Shown in pieces: positions 45,206 through 55,877 of a DNA stretch of 64,000 bases (position 1 is its first letter; every line of letters starts with the position of its first letter). The stretch covers positions 19,796,001 to 19,860,000 of the forward strand of contig OX335649.1 of NCBI GenBank assembly GCA_946894095.1. Reading direction: 5' to 3'. The notes below the pieces were generated by a model that saw only the letters and a program-made list of their open reading frames with translations, made no database searches and had not been told where the DNA came from. The translations under genes and the position numbers were made by a program. The DNA comes from Incurvaria masculella (lineage: Eukaryota; Arthropoda; Insecta; Lepidoptera; Incurvariidae).

Positions 45206-45530
45206 GACATTCATACATACATACATACCTTCAAGCCACTTTCCCGGAGGGGTAGGCGGAGATTATAGAGCGTCATTCGGTACGATCACATCTTCTTCTT
45301 CGCTTCTCTACGATTACGGGTGATACATACCTGACCTTTACGAAGTATTACATCTATTTTGTCGCGGTACGTTCTCCTAGGCCGCCATGCCACTATATTT
45401 CCGCTCACATCTGCTCTGTAAATTTGTTTCGTCATTCTTTCGTCACCCATCCGTTCCATATGTCCAAACCATATTAGCACTGCATTTTCGATTCTCGTCA
45501 CATCATTTTTCAATTGTCACTGCTCTCTAG
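45206..45530 (-). pseudogene. RTE-like LINE 3' end with reverse-transcriptase tail
   Basis: The minus-strand frame 45513-45286 encodes WFGHMERMGDERMTKQIY and WRPRRTYRDKIDVILRKGQ, the C-terminal tail typical of insect endonuclease-reverse transcriptases (WFGHVERM..., GRPRRTW... type). It is followed by a short 3' UTR containing CTCCGCCTACCCCTCCGGG and a (TATG)n-type tail at 45207-45227. Everything upstream of this tail, including the catalytic RT core, is missing. It abuts the TTAA MITE directly. Confidence 0.75.
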
Positions 45531-45925
45531 CCTAGTAATTTTAAGATTCGATGTTAAAACCGCGTTCCTGTGATTTTTCCCGTAAACACGCACCTTTTGA
45601 GCGTAACTCCTTTCGCGGCATGCAAGAAATACAGTGGGGCTTCAAATCGACCCGTCAGATATATATTCATGATCAATTCAGTGTCTGAATCCAATTAGCC
45701 CGTTCTGGCACAGGCCAGCACGACAATAAAAAACAATCGACTGTTTCCTGAAGCTCGAAGCCTCTAAAGCGGCTTTCCCGCTAGCCTTCTCGGGTGTCGT
45801 TCGGAAATAGATGGAGTGAAATGGGTCGGAATGGCACGAAACACAATACTGAACGAAGCAACGCAAAGCTGCTATACCATGGAGTGTTTGTAGCAACCTC
45901 ACACTTCCACAGCATAATGGGGTAT
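45531..45925. other. Intergenic, nothing recognised
   Basis: Short frames only; no feature seen. Confidence 0.4.
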
Positions 45926-46017
45926 GTTTTTTTTTATGTGACTGGACATGGATGGCTAATACCACAAGTTCTGTCATGGTATTAGACTCACACACCACAT
46001 GGGAACTAGGTGCCATG
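45926..46017 (-). mobile_element. SINE 3' end cut by a MITE
   Basis: Poly-A (plus-strand T 45926-45935) and the last 80 bases of the shared SINE body. The match stops at GGTGCCATG, exactly where the next element begins. Confidence 0.8.
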
Positions 46018-46374
46018 GGCGTGATAATAGCGGATTTTGTTCAGTTTGATAATGACGTAAGTAAAACAAAATTTAATTATGTTTAAACAATAACCACGAC
46101 GAATTTCGATAGTCAAAAAGTTAATATGTAGATTGATGGTCTATCTATAATTTAAAGTTAAAACTGTATTTATCATAATCATACATTTTCATCAAAAAGT
46201 TTGAACACAGAATATGAGCATCCGATATTTGCCATTATAGATTTCAAATATAGCTCGACCATCAATGCATCTTTTTAAAATTCCAAAATAAATAGTAGTT
46301 ATTTTTAAAAATAATAAAATATGGCTTCACTTACGCCCTTATGGAACTGAATGCAATCAGGTGTTATCACGCCC
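46018..46374. mobile_element. MITE family F
   Basis: 357 bp with short terminal inverted repeats GGGCGTGATAA (from 46017) and TTATCACGCCC (to 46374). AT-rich non-coding interior. Target duplication not evident because the SINE does not resume on the right. Confidence 0.7.
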
Positions 46375-46779
46375 TTAACCAAAAACGTAATTAAACATGT
46401 TGTATGAATCTATAATATTTAGCATTTAACATTAGCTTTGTGTGGTAATATTTTATTACGCTAATCCAACTGACACAAGCCTTCAATTCCTCTGCACTAG
46501 TATTTATACATACGGGGACTATGTGGCACGACTACCCGCTGCCCGCCCCCCCCTCGCCCGTCCCACCGCGGCACGTCACCGAAGTCGCTGAAACGCTAAG
46601 TAATTGTACACTCGTCGAGCGCGTAACTAGTCGCTAATTGTCTGGGCACTAAGCCGAGCGCCTTTCGCAGTGTACTGTGCGGACTGTACTAGCTTTTGCG
46701 GGAGTATTTGATGGCTGGCTGCGAAGTAGCAATGGATCAATAGCGGCCTGGCGCAACTAAGGTTTACAGGTGCAAAGTC
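46375..46779. other. Intergenic with CpG-rich island
   Basis: 46510-46700 is GC-rich (CCGCCCCCCCC run near 46543). Otherwise nothing recognised. Confidence 0.35.
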
Positions 46780-47297
46780 TTAAGGTGGCCCAACCCGCTC
46801 ATCTCCCCATACAAAAGGGGAAAGAAGATCACGCCCATATTTCTTGTCAGAGATCCAAAATTTTGCTCAAAATAGCTTTATTTAATCGAACTAGATGTCT
46901 GATGACCATTGGCATTGTAAAATTGTGTTTGGTTTCTAAGTTATAAGGTCCGAAAGTTCAAATTTTTCGTGCATTTTATACAATAACTTTGGAGGTCGAT
47001 TACGCAATGATAAAGTAAGAACATCTTAAATAGATTGGTCATCAGACATAGCTTATTTAATCAAGATTTATAATCGATTTTGTTTATGTTAGATATTTGA
47101 CTACAGCGGTCGTGGTTTACTTTTAGCTGTAAGTCGTTTTGAAATCAAAATTTTCGTAAATCTTACCAAATCATACACTATGCACATTGTCTTTTTTGTG
47201 GACATGTTGCATCTTCCTCATCACGGAGCCTGTCTTATTCTTTGAAACAGAGCAGTGCCCGCGAATGAGTTAGGCCCGCCGGGTTGGGCCACCTTAA
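46780..47297 (+). mobile_element. TTAA MITE family A, copy 3
   Basis: 518 bp, perfect TTAAGGTGGCCCAACCCG ends in inverted orientation. Internally shorter near the right end than copies 2 and 4. Confidence 0.93.
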
Positions 47298-47750
47298 CTA
47301 GGAGTTTAAATTAATAAAAAATACAATCTTTTGTATTTATAACAAATTAATATCTGAAAAAAAAAAAAAAAACATTCTGCAACACTGAACTCACACTGTC
47401 GTTTCTTCACCTATTTTTATGCGCTGAAAAAAAATCAATGAATGTGACTGTAATTTCAATAATAACCACTGTCTTGCACCGTTTAAAATAGAGCCAACTT
47501 AGTAAATCGGTTACTCTAACTGAGTGAAAACAATTAGCCTTAAACATTAAATGTTTCTGTATCTTTTAATTGTTTTTTTAACTGTGGACAATACCGGTTT
47601 TCGCTTACTGTTTCCCTAACTGTGTGAAAACTGTTTCCCCAACTGTGTAAAAAATTGTTTCGAGCTTTAGTATTATTTCTATTCTTACTTACGAAGTGTA
47701 TTCAGTGAAAATGTACGACCGAATGTACGACCGATGAAATGTACGAATGT
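47298..47750. other. AT-rich spacer with simple repeats
   Basis: A run of about 17 A at 47355-47372. Around 47590-47655 three or four imperfect copies of ACTGTGTGAAAA-type sequence. Confidence 0.45.
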
Positions 47751-47966
47751 TCGACCTACGTTCATCCAATGCGATGGTACCAACCCGGGCGGGATAAACC
47801 CTACCACCTAGTGAGTAAGGAAGGGGACCTACAGTTTAACGTGGAATCCGAACCACGGCCAGCCTCTCTCAACGGTCGAATGGTCACCCATCCAAGACCA
47901 GACCGGACCAAGCGTTGCTTAACTTCAAAGAGCGATCGCCGAAGCGTCGCGCCACTGGGCCATTGG
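47751..47966 (-). mobile_element. 5S-headed SINE, 3'-truncated
   Basis: Head and first part of the body, including the complement of both 5S blocks (GGTCACCCATCCAAG and CGTTGCTTAACTT). The 3' half and poly-A are absent, unusual for a LINE-mobilised SINE and more consistent with later deletion. Confidence 0.85.
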
Positions 47967-49174
47967 TGCAACAGAAATATAATTTTGGGATGTTTGTGAC
48001 TGGGAGATGTCGAAAACAGGCATTAGACATACATATTTGTTGCTTAATATATTAACTTTCATGTAAATTGGAACAGAAGTTTTCAAATTATTGGGAAAAT
48101 ACGTTTAAATGCGTTACATGCATCTAACGCATTTTTTTAATGATTTTAATGATTATAGAATAATAATCGAAATGTTTTTTGTCACTAATATGCGATGTAC
48201 GTAATTCTGACCTAGCGAGATGTTTAACCTTTACGATGTTTTGATATTACCCGTGAGAAATAAAAAACCAATCTAATATGAAGCCGGTTTGGTATTTCCT
48301 TTTGATAAAATATCAATGATGTCGCATTACCCAGTTTTATTAATGTCACGATTTCTTGGTGTAGGTTCCGGCAGCTGACTTGAAGCAAAATATTCGTGGA
48401 AAATATTTTGACAGAGTGTGTAATTTGAGGTCTATGGTTAAGTCTGAAATAATTGTATGGCAGAGGTTTAGAGGTGACTACATCAGCTCCGTTGGGTCCT
48501 TCTTTCTAATTATTCCATGAAATCTTTCTTCTTACTTTGGACTCTTGGATTACCTAGCCAAGTTGTATTGAGTTAACTTGTTCGATTCATTTGTAAATAT
48601 GCCAACTGAAATGGTCATTACCCTTTCTGTATGAGGTTAATGAGAAGCAAGCACGAAGTGGCAACTACTTGACTGAACTAAGTACACTGAAGCAAATAAA
48701 TATATATTTATGACGTTCTGGGATACTAACTGTCAAAGTATCATGTGGATCAATCGATTTAGAAACATGCTTATATCTACTAGCAGCTCTCTCTCGGATT
48801 TGGTTAATTTGGTTGTTTTAATTAGGTCTTCAAATATATTTATCGACATGTACACTCTGGTTATGTTAAGGAAGGCACTTTTCCTTCTGCCAAATTATCT
48901 TTGTGGGATTTCCTAAGAGGCAGCTGACCAGGCGAAAGAGTCTGTCATACATTCTGCGCCCACCCAAGATGGAAATTCAATACATATAGTGGAATTCACT
49001 ACATTTTCCGAAGCATGTTTTTTGCATTAGTCTTTTTGTTGTCATTTGTGCGAGAGGAAAAGCGGACAATAACAATTGGTTATTCTCTCATATTTGACCC
49101 CACCGTTCACCCCTTGGATGATAGCGTGATGATTAAATGGTAAGAATCAAGCTTAACCTCGATATAAACTACGA
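47967..49174. other. Intergenic, nothing recognised
   Basis: 1.2 kb of AT-rich DNA. Open frame 48710-48916 without family. No repeat relationship found. Confidence 0.4.
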
Positions 49175-49275
49175 TATAACCGGTTCTTCTTTACTGGGTT
49201 GATCGAATCCGCTGATCTTTGTGACGTAACTTGGTGTAGTTTGAAAAAGTTTAAATAAATGAAATGAAATAAAAT
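49175..49275 (+). repeat. Dispersed repeat family Y, copy 3
   Basis: ACTGGGTTGATCGAATCCGC through TGTGACGTAACTTGG to AAATAAATGAAATGAAATAA; plus orientation. Confidence 0.6.
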
Positions 49276-49364
49276 TAAATTAAAATTAGGTTATAAGCGG
49301 ACATATTGGGGCTGGACATGGATTTTATGAGAAGCTTTTATGTTTTCTAAACAAAAATATACTT

Positions 49365-49610
49365 AAGTGGGTCGTTACTCTATCAATTATCCATGCTGCG
49401 GCCGATAACTGTTTAAGTGCTCTAAATATTTTACTAGGTTTTTGAAATCTTGGATTCAAAAATATATTTTGGAAAAACTGGCCAATAAACATTGGAAAAT
49501 ATTGTATCTTTTTACTTTTGTATTAGATTTTTTTCCTGGAAAATACTGATATTTACATAAACAATCTTCAAATTTTCAAAAATCCGAGCCCCGCTACCTT
49601 TACGACAGTA
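49365..49610 (+). repeat. Unclassified repeat X, copy 2
   Basis: Aligns with 39987-40093 plus 40497-40710; here uninterrupted by a SINE. Confidence 0.55.
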
Positions 49611-49756
49611 TTAAAATGCCTTTTCATAAACCACCAAAAAATAAGGTCTCTTTAAACGTATCTTCCGTAATAATTTAACATTTTTTTGCCATTCTTTTAT
49701 AGTGCTTCGACACAAAATGCGAACAGTCCGCGCGGCTCATGCGCGAAGAAGCGTGA

Positions 49757-50097
49757 ATTTTAATGCGCAAATGTTTGCGGAACCGCAAAAATTCCGTATC
49801 GCATGTTGTGTGAACACGCTCCGCGCTCCGGCGCGCTGACCTTGAGGAGTGGTCGCCGTCTGCCGACCGGTCGACGTGGTAAAGCGCAGGACGTGCCAGC
49901 GTGGCAAGACTTGCGCACACCACTTACTTGTCATAGTCACCCAGTGTTGTTGTGTTACCACCATGTGTTAGTGGAAAACGTCTAACTGTAGTGAGTTCGC
50001 TTACGAATTCGGGGCGGGTAACATCGAATGTTCTTTGCACTAAATAGCGTCCTGTAAAGTTACGGTGTTCCAATGTGTCGTTGTAACTTGAAATAGT
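49757..50097 (+). repeat. Direct repeat Z, unit 1
   Basis: From AATGCGCAAATGTTTGCGG to TGTGTCGTTGTAACTTGAAA. GC-rich, with several open but unrecognised frames on both strands. Confidence 0.85.
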
Positions 50098-50227
50098 CAG
50101 TAGTAAGCGACTGATTTGCTGGCGGTGCCGCCATTATATGTAAAAGTGACTACGTCATCGCTTCTATATAAATTACTTTCGAATGCCTCTCTCATTCTTC
50201 CATTTTCGCTGTCCAATGGGACTGAAT

Positions 50228-50601
50228 TTGAATGCGCAAATGTTTGCGGAACAGCGAAAATTCCGCATCTCGTGTTGTGTGAACACGCTCCGCGCTCCGT
50301 GCTCCGACGGGCTGACCTTGAGGAGTGGTCGCCGTCTGCCGACCAGTCGACTTGGTAAAGCGCCGGCGTGGCAAGACTTGCGCGCACCACTTGTCATAGT
50401 CACCCAGCGAGCATGGAAGGACGGGAGTGGCGATCGAAACGCATTCGTATGGCGGCAGCGGAGCCACGGGTTAGTGGAAAACTTCTAACTGTGGTGAGTT
50501 CGCTTACGAATTCGGGACGCGCAACATGGAATGTTCTTTGCACTAAATAGCGTCCTGTGACGTTGTTAAGGTGTTCTAATGTGTCGTTATAACTTGAAAA
50601 A
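50228..50601 (+). repeat. Direct repeat Z, unit 2
   Basis: Second unit 471 bp downstream, with small indels including extra bases around 50409-50470. High CpG and even open-frame pattern are shared. Origin unknown: it might be the end of a DNA transposon or a duplicated regulatory segment. Confidence 0.85.
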
Positions 50602-50769
50602 ATCTTCGTGCTTCTTTACACAATGTTTGAACGGACGCCAGGTTGTACTTTAGAGGAAATACATCAGCGAGGAGTGTATTCAACAGTTTACAAACCCTAC
50701 TAATAGAAGGAATGTTGATGTGGATTCCCTGCCCGTTTTGTGTTGAGCGATAAGTACTAGAAACTTATT

Positions 50770-50947
50770 GAACGGCTACATTGAATTGGGTGGAAAACAC
50801 AACTTTAATGGGCCGTTTAGACCATCAGTCATTTTGACTCTCACGATTACGATTACGTTTTTAAGTGAAATTCGAATCACGGCCAGCCTTGACGATCGAA
50901 CGGTCGCCCTATCCAGAATCCGACCGCGTCCGGTGTTGTTCAACCTT
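50770..50947 (-). mobile_element. Old 5S-headed SINE fragment
   Basis: TACATTGAATTGGGTGGAAA landmark and a diverged 5S-like end (complement of GTTGAACAAC and GGATAGGGCGACC). Confidence 0.6.
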
Positions 50948-51991
50948 TATTAAACGTCGAGGGGTCACGCCCAAATTATTTTAAAACGTGGAGACTTGTT
51001 TTCTTCCTATATTGTGAGGGTATCCCCTATCGGTCCGTTCCGTGCTATCGCCTGACAACTTGACCACGTTCGAATCGCCCGTACGCGCTCAGGCTCTCGA
51101 GAACGGGTTGCCAGTTTACTGAACTCCGGCTCATTATCGCGATGACCTTGCAATTTAATTCTATCTGTCTGGCCATTTCCTACTCATTTTGCACACATCG
51201 CACTTGCGTCATTGTATAAGTTTGTTGTAAACGTTTTAAGCATTCATAGAGCTCTTGAAATATTCCTAGAGCAGTGAGACGGAGTTCGCTATATTTAGAC
51301 GTTACTTTTTGAATTAGGAATGCAACGTTGGCCATAAAGGAACGTATTAAAGCGTGCTTTGTCAGTTCTGGCACAAAAGCATCTATGAGCAATTCATTTA
51401 TATTTTTGTTTTCGGTGCAACGTTACGAAAGAATTATCATTTTCCTCAACAATACTTAGGTATTCTTTAAGAATGTTTATATTTGACACAGAGTGTTTTG
51501 AGATTGTGCCGTGCTAACCGTAAACATGTGAGTCACTTTTGAGTTCTTGTGAGGCGACTTTACATATTGCACCACATTTGCAATACTTGAATTCCTAATT
51601 CTCGTGTGGATCCTGCGACTATCACAGCTGATTCGCACTTCCCCGTTTTTTTTAATATTTCCATCAGCCGATTCTACAACAATCTATAAGCGTGACCAAA
51701 TCGGGGTGCCGATACGATCAGATGCTGAAGAGGAGAGAAAAGTATAAAATGGAATACGCACATTGGTCGCGGAATTAAATTTGTCCAAATTGGCTTAAAT
51801 CAAATGAAGGCAGTCGGGTTTGCCGGGTAAGCGCGGCGACCCAGTTTGTGAAGACAACGTTGGGGTTGGCACTTTTTAGACGTTTTCTATGAAATACTAC
51901 AGTTAAGGCTAAATTAAGTTTAATTCAATTAATATATTTTCATTAGTTAGTTCAGTTTGTATAAGTGATTTTGGTGGTTGGTGGTGGTTTT
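50948..51991. other. Intergenic, nothing recognised
   Basis: No gene. A TGG-rich short repeat lies at about 51970-51990 just before the SINE. Confidence 0.4.
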
Positions 51992-52375
51992 GTCAGCCTT
52001 AGTGGCCCAGTGGCGCGACACTTCGGCGATCGCTCTCCGAAGTTAAGCAACGCTGGGTCCGGTCTGGTCTTGGATGGGTGACCATTCGACCGTTGAGAGA
52101 GGCTGGCCGTGGTTCGGATTCCACGTTAAGCTGTAGGTACCCTTCCTTACTTACTAGGTGGTAGGGTTTATCCCGCCCGGGTTGGTACCATCGCATTGGA
52201 TGAACGATGGTCGAAGCGGCAATGAAAATTGTCCGTGTTTTCCATCCAGTTCAATGTAGCCGTGCAATATAAGGAAGGTCCTTGCATGGCACCTAGTTCC
52301 CATGTGGTGTGTTGGGCTAATACCATGACAGAACTTGTGGTATTAGCCATCCATTGCCAGTCACATAAAAAAAAA
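51992..52375 (+). mobile_element. SINE with 5S rRNA-derived head, full length
   Basis: 384 bp. Order: a 5' stretch with TAGTGGCCCAGTGGCGCG, tRNA A-box-like; the 5S-like region with exact 16- and 15-base blocks at 52037-52052 and 52069-52083; a junction near 52110 (GGCTGGCCG|TGGTTCGGA); the shared body to GCCAGTCACAT; a short poly-A (52367-52375) followed by GTTA repeats. Best full-length reference copy in the window. Confidence 0.9.
52027..52083 (+). promoter_or_regulatory. 5S-type internal pol III promoter region of the SINE
   Basis: CCGAAGTTAAGCAACG and CTTGGATGGGTGACC match the box A and box C regions of animal 5S rRNA genes in order and approximate spacing. The rest of the 120-base 5S gene is absent. 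Confidence 0.65.
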
Positions 52376-53190
52376 GTTAGTTAGTTAGTTTTAGTTTTTT
52401 ATTGGATCAAAGCCCTATTTGACAGCTTAATAAATATAAAATAATGATCTTGAAAATAAATATCAAATGTTGAAACTTTACTCTGCTTTAAATTGTCGAA
52501 ACTAAAAAAAAATATTATCATCCTCACCAAACTTGGAAGATCAATCGAATCGATTGTCTTTGTTAAATCAAAACATTAAAATTATTTTTCAAGGTTTTAC
52601 ATACGTATTCAAACACCGAAACATTTGTGAAAGGTTGTATTTGTTACCATCGAGGGATTCGTTTGTTTCAGGATCGGTTGCGAAAATCTCGTGAAATGTT
52701 TGTCGTTGAGATAACATCGAGTGCATAATATGTTTTTGTTTGTCGTTGATATTACATCCAGTGCATAATATGTTTCTTAATGGGGAGGCATGATCTTCTA
52801 TGATCTGGGTCTATACGTCATCGTGCAATAGGAGCAAACGATGCCACAGTCATCCTCATACAAATCTCGCAATTACCTACATTCGAGCCACTTCAAAGGC
52901 CGAAATCTCCGTAAATTATCAAATAACCTAATGGCGTGAATCGTAAAAAATCACACGCGTGCCATAAAAACGTTTCATCATAACGTTTTTATGGAAAGCT
53001 GCGACGATTTCGGAGGAAGGAGCCGTAACTAGCACATTATGGTGATGACATGATGACACGGTATTTCGGTGGGTACTAAACGCTGATAACCACAGCACGC
53101 CTGCGTATTATTAAAAGGTTGTTGCATTGCATACAATTATTCTATTAGCGATGTGGTGTTAACTGGTTTTCCATCTTTGCCAGTGGAATC
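52376..53190. other. Intergenic, nothing recognised
   Basis: Starts with a GTTA tetranucleotide tail. 52690-52780 has a short direct repeat (GTTTGTCGTTGA, AGTGCATAATATGTTT). No gene. Confidence 0.4.
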
Positions 53191-53360
53191 TTTTTTTTAT
53201 GAACTGATGGCTTATACCAAACTGAACGACAGATATAAGCCTAAAACTCCACATCGGAACTAGGTGCCATGCCAGGACCTTGTATTGCCCGGCTACATTG
53301 AACTGGATGGAAAACACGGGCAATCGCCATTGTCGCACCACTGGGCTTCCGAGGCTGGCA
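53191..53360 (-). mobile_element. SINE with internal deletion (5S type)
   Basis: Poly-A end and the 3' half of the body are joined directly to the extreme 5' end of the 5S-type head (complement GCCAGCCTCGGAAGCCCAGT). About 200 internal bases, including the 5S blocks, are missing. Confidence 0.75.
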
Positions 53361-53920
53361 GGCAAAAATAGTCAGTTTTCCCGCCTCCTTTCATATTTCA
53401 ATCCCACTGCTCACCGAGGGGTTATTTATCGTGATGGTAGTAGCCTATAATGAGAAGGCTCGCCATAGCTTTTTACAGATGGCGCTAGCATAGCTTGCCC
53501 CTGTCAAATCGTTATTTTTGTGTGTCTTACATTTAAGAAGGATTTTCATTTCAACTTGTTAAAATAAAAGTCCTTGATTTTTAACACCTTTTTTGTAATG
53601 CTTTCACCTCTAGCGAATTTGTGAGCTACGTTTTCCTTGCAAAATAAAATTTATTTGCATTGTTATACTGTTAAAGCTCATTTGCCTTTACTTTCCAAAA
53701 CTAGGAAGTTACCAGCTATGACTGCAATGACGACCACCATAAGCAATTAAGTATTTTTTTCATAAAACATTATTGAATATGGATAGAATTTGTGGAAATG
53801 GGTGACTTAATGCAAAAAAAATAAAATTTTAAATGGCAACTTTTGCACACTGCTTCACAATTATCTTATTCATCGCAGCTTCTTTTTGTAAAAGTAATGT
53901 GTGATTAAAAACATCACTTA
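53361..53920. other. Intergenic, nothing recognised
   Basis: AT-rich. No feature seen. Confidence 0.4.
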
Positions 53921-54486
53921 TTAAGGTGGCTCATCCCTCTTAACTCCCCTTGCAAACGGGAAAAGAAGATCACGCCCATATTTCTTGTCAGAGATTCCAA
54001 ATTTTTCACAAAATAGCTTTATTTGATCGAACTAGATGTCAGAGGTCATTGTAAAATTGTGTTTGGTTTCTAAGTTATAAGGTCCGAAAGTTCGATTTTT
54101 TTGCGCATTTTATACAATAACTTTGGAGGTGGATTACGCAATGATAAAGTAAGAACATCTTAAAAAGATTAGTCATCAGACATACCTTATTTAATCAAGA
54201 TTTATAATCTATTTGGTTTTTGTTAGATTTTCGACTAAAGCGGTCGTGGTTTACTTTTAGCTATAAGTCGTTTTGTAATTAAAATTTTCGTAAATCTTAT
54301 CAAATATGATTTGATTTGGTCTACAAAAAAGACACTATGCATATTGTCTTTTTTGTAGACATGTTGCATCTTCCTCATCACGGAGCCTGTCTTCTTTGTT
54401 GAAACAGAGATGGTCCCAGAGCGCAACAGCACGGTTTTGTACCGTGCCCGCGAATGAGTTCGTCCCGCCGGGTTGGGCCACCTTAA
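53921..54486 (+). mobile_element. TTAA MITE family A, copy 4
   Basis: 566 bp; TTAAGGTGGCTCATCCC at the left, CGGGTTGGGCCACCTTAA at the right. Contains a short local duplication around GACACTATGCATATTGTC. Confidence 0.9.
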
Positions 54487-54837
54487 TGAGCTAGCCGCTA
54501 TGGTTATAGTTTGTAACTTCCTATTTTTGGAGAGTTATAGCATCAATACTGACGAACGACCGTGGCGCCATCTAGATGGTCTGCTCTCGCTTCTTCCCGC
54601 ACAGCAGGAGAGTTCCGCAGTCGGGGATTGTGTTCCGTCGGCGAGCGCGGCGGCGGGTGCGGCGCGAGCGATGCCAGCTGCCAGGCCGCACGTTTTACGA
54701 TTTCTGCTGAACATTTATGGCTTCCTCGATATAAACATCTCCAGACGCGCATACGTCTCCCGACGGCGACGGCGGCGCCGCGGGGCGGCGGCGGCGGCGG
54801 AAGAAACTACGTTGGCGGGCCGGGTCTGAGCCGGTAG
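54487..54837. other. CpG island-like segment
   Basis: 54560-54835 is very GC- and CpG-rich with GGCGGCGG runs. A 118-codon plus-strand frame (54473-54829) ends in arginine and alanine repeats and starts inside the MITE, so it is unlikely to be a gene. A promoter or 5' exon of a neighbouring host gene is possible. Confidence 0.35.
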
Positions 54838-55168
54838 TATCAGTTCTCACCTAAACTGGCGTATACGTAACTTCGAAGTTCCGTAAAAACGTCAAACAAG
54901 TTTTTACTAGATATTCTGTGGTTTTACTTCTTCAACCTGTCAAAGTCAAACTCGGACTTCCGATTTGTATGAAAACGCGGAGTCGACGTAAACGGCAACG
55001 TCGACGTATTTACGGCAACGTTGAGTAAGCTGTCAAATCAAACTCGGACTCGCAAATGGTAGTTCGCTTAACGCCCACTGCGCGCGCTCTTCAATTTCTC
55101 CATACATCTGAAAACGCCAGTCGATCGGTTTGCCGTAACGCCAATTTAGGTGAGAACTCAGACTGACC
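54838..55168. mobile_element. Inverted-repeat MITE family C, copy 3
   Basis: Ends TTCTCACCTAAACTGGCG and the complement of CGCCAATTTAGGTGAGAA. Interior shares AACGTCGACGTATTTACGG with 8861-9217. Confidence 0.8.
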
Positions 55169-55206
55169 ACTCTGTTCCGAGTCGACCGCCGTTGCACGAT
55201 ACACTT

Positions 55207-55365
55207 AGCCTGGTTTTCACCAACTGCTGATTTATTTTAATCGAAACTTAAAGGGCCTTTATTACTAAAGTGCTTATTATCTTGTACTGATATTGATTGC
55301 AAGCTGCTAAGAAAAGCCCTTAATATGTGGCGATTCAGCTAATCAGCAGTAGGTGAAGAAGGCCC
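55207..55365. mobile_element. Small inverted-repeat MITE
   Basis: GCCTGGTTTTCACCAACTGC at the left; the right end read inward is GGCCTTCTTCACCTACTGC. About 25-bp imperfect terminal repeats, 159 bp. Confidence 0.65.
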
Positions 55366-55377
55366 CTATGCCAATGT

Positions 55378-55516
55378 TCATGGACGTTACTCGTGATTGG
55401 CTTGGCCTAGGCATACCTTCCGATTGACATTTTTGACATATAAGGGACACACGTCAAAACTAACAGTCGTCAGGTATGCCTTGGCTAAGCCAAGCACAAG
55501 TAACGTCTATGAATTT
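55378..55516. mobile_element. Foldback MITE
   Basis: Arms of about 45 bp, ATGGACGTTACTCGTGATTG and (right, read inward) ATAGACGTTACTTGTGCTTG, converging on AGGCATACCT. 139 bp. Confidence 0.7.
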
Positions 55517-55529
55517 CATTATAAGAAAA

Positions 55530-55877
55530 GAAAGAATAAGAAAAAGCAATGGATTCGATACCCAGCCCGTTCATGCACCACCATTTCGTCACCAATGCTA
55601 GCTGCTCCATGGGCAGCTAAACGGGCAGACTCACAGATTAAGTAAGTAGGCAGATCCCTACTAGGTGTTAGGGTTAAGTCCACATGGCTAGGTGCCATCG
55701 CATTGCATGATGAAGAGATGGTCGAAGGCAATTAAATATTTTCAGTGTTTTCCATCTGTTCAGTATAGTGGTGCTCATAAAATGAAGGAATTGGCATGGC
55801 ACCTCGGAAATGCGGTGTGCTGAGCACTTTTCCCGGTGGGTGTGGTATTAGCCCCCCCATCCATGTCATGTCCCAAA
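55530..55877 (+). mobile_element. SINE, degenerate, tRNA-type
   Basis: B-box-like GGATTCGATACCC near 55552, then a diverged shared body with GTTTTCCATCTGTTCAGT and an A-rich end at 55874-55882. Confidence 0.6.

Noticed and set aside
50097..50488. Overlapping open frames of 80-101 codons on both strands
   Set aside because: High GC lowers stop frequency; frames exist in several phases on both strands and none shows a family signature.
54473..54837. 118-codon plus-strand frame rich in Arg and Ala
   Set aside because: Starts inside a MITE end and its composition follows from GGCGGC repeats; no domain or splice evidence.
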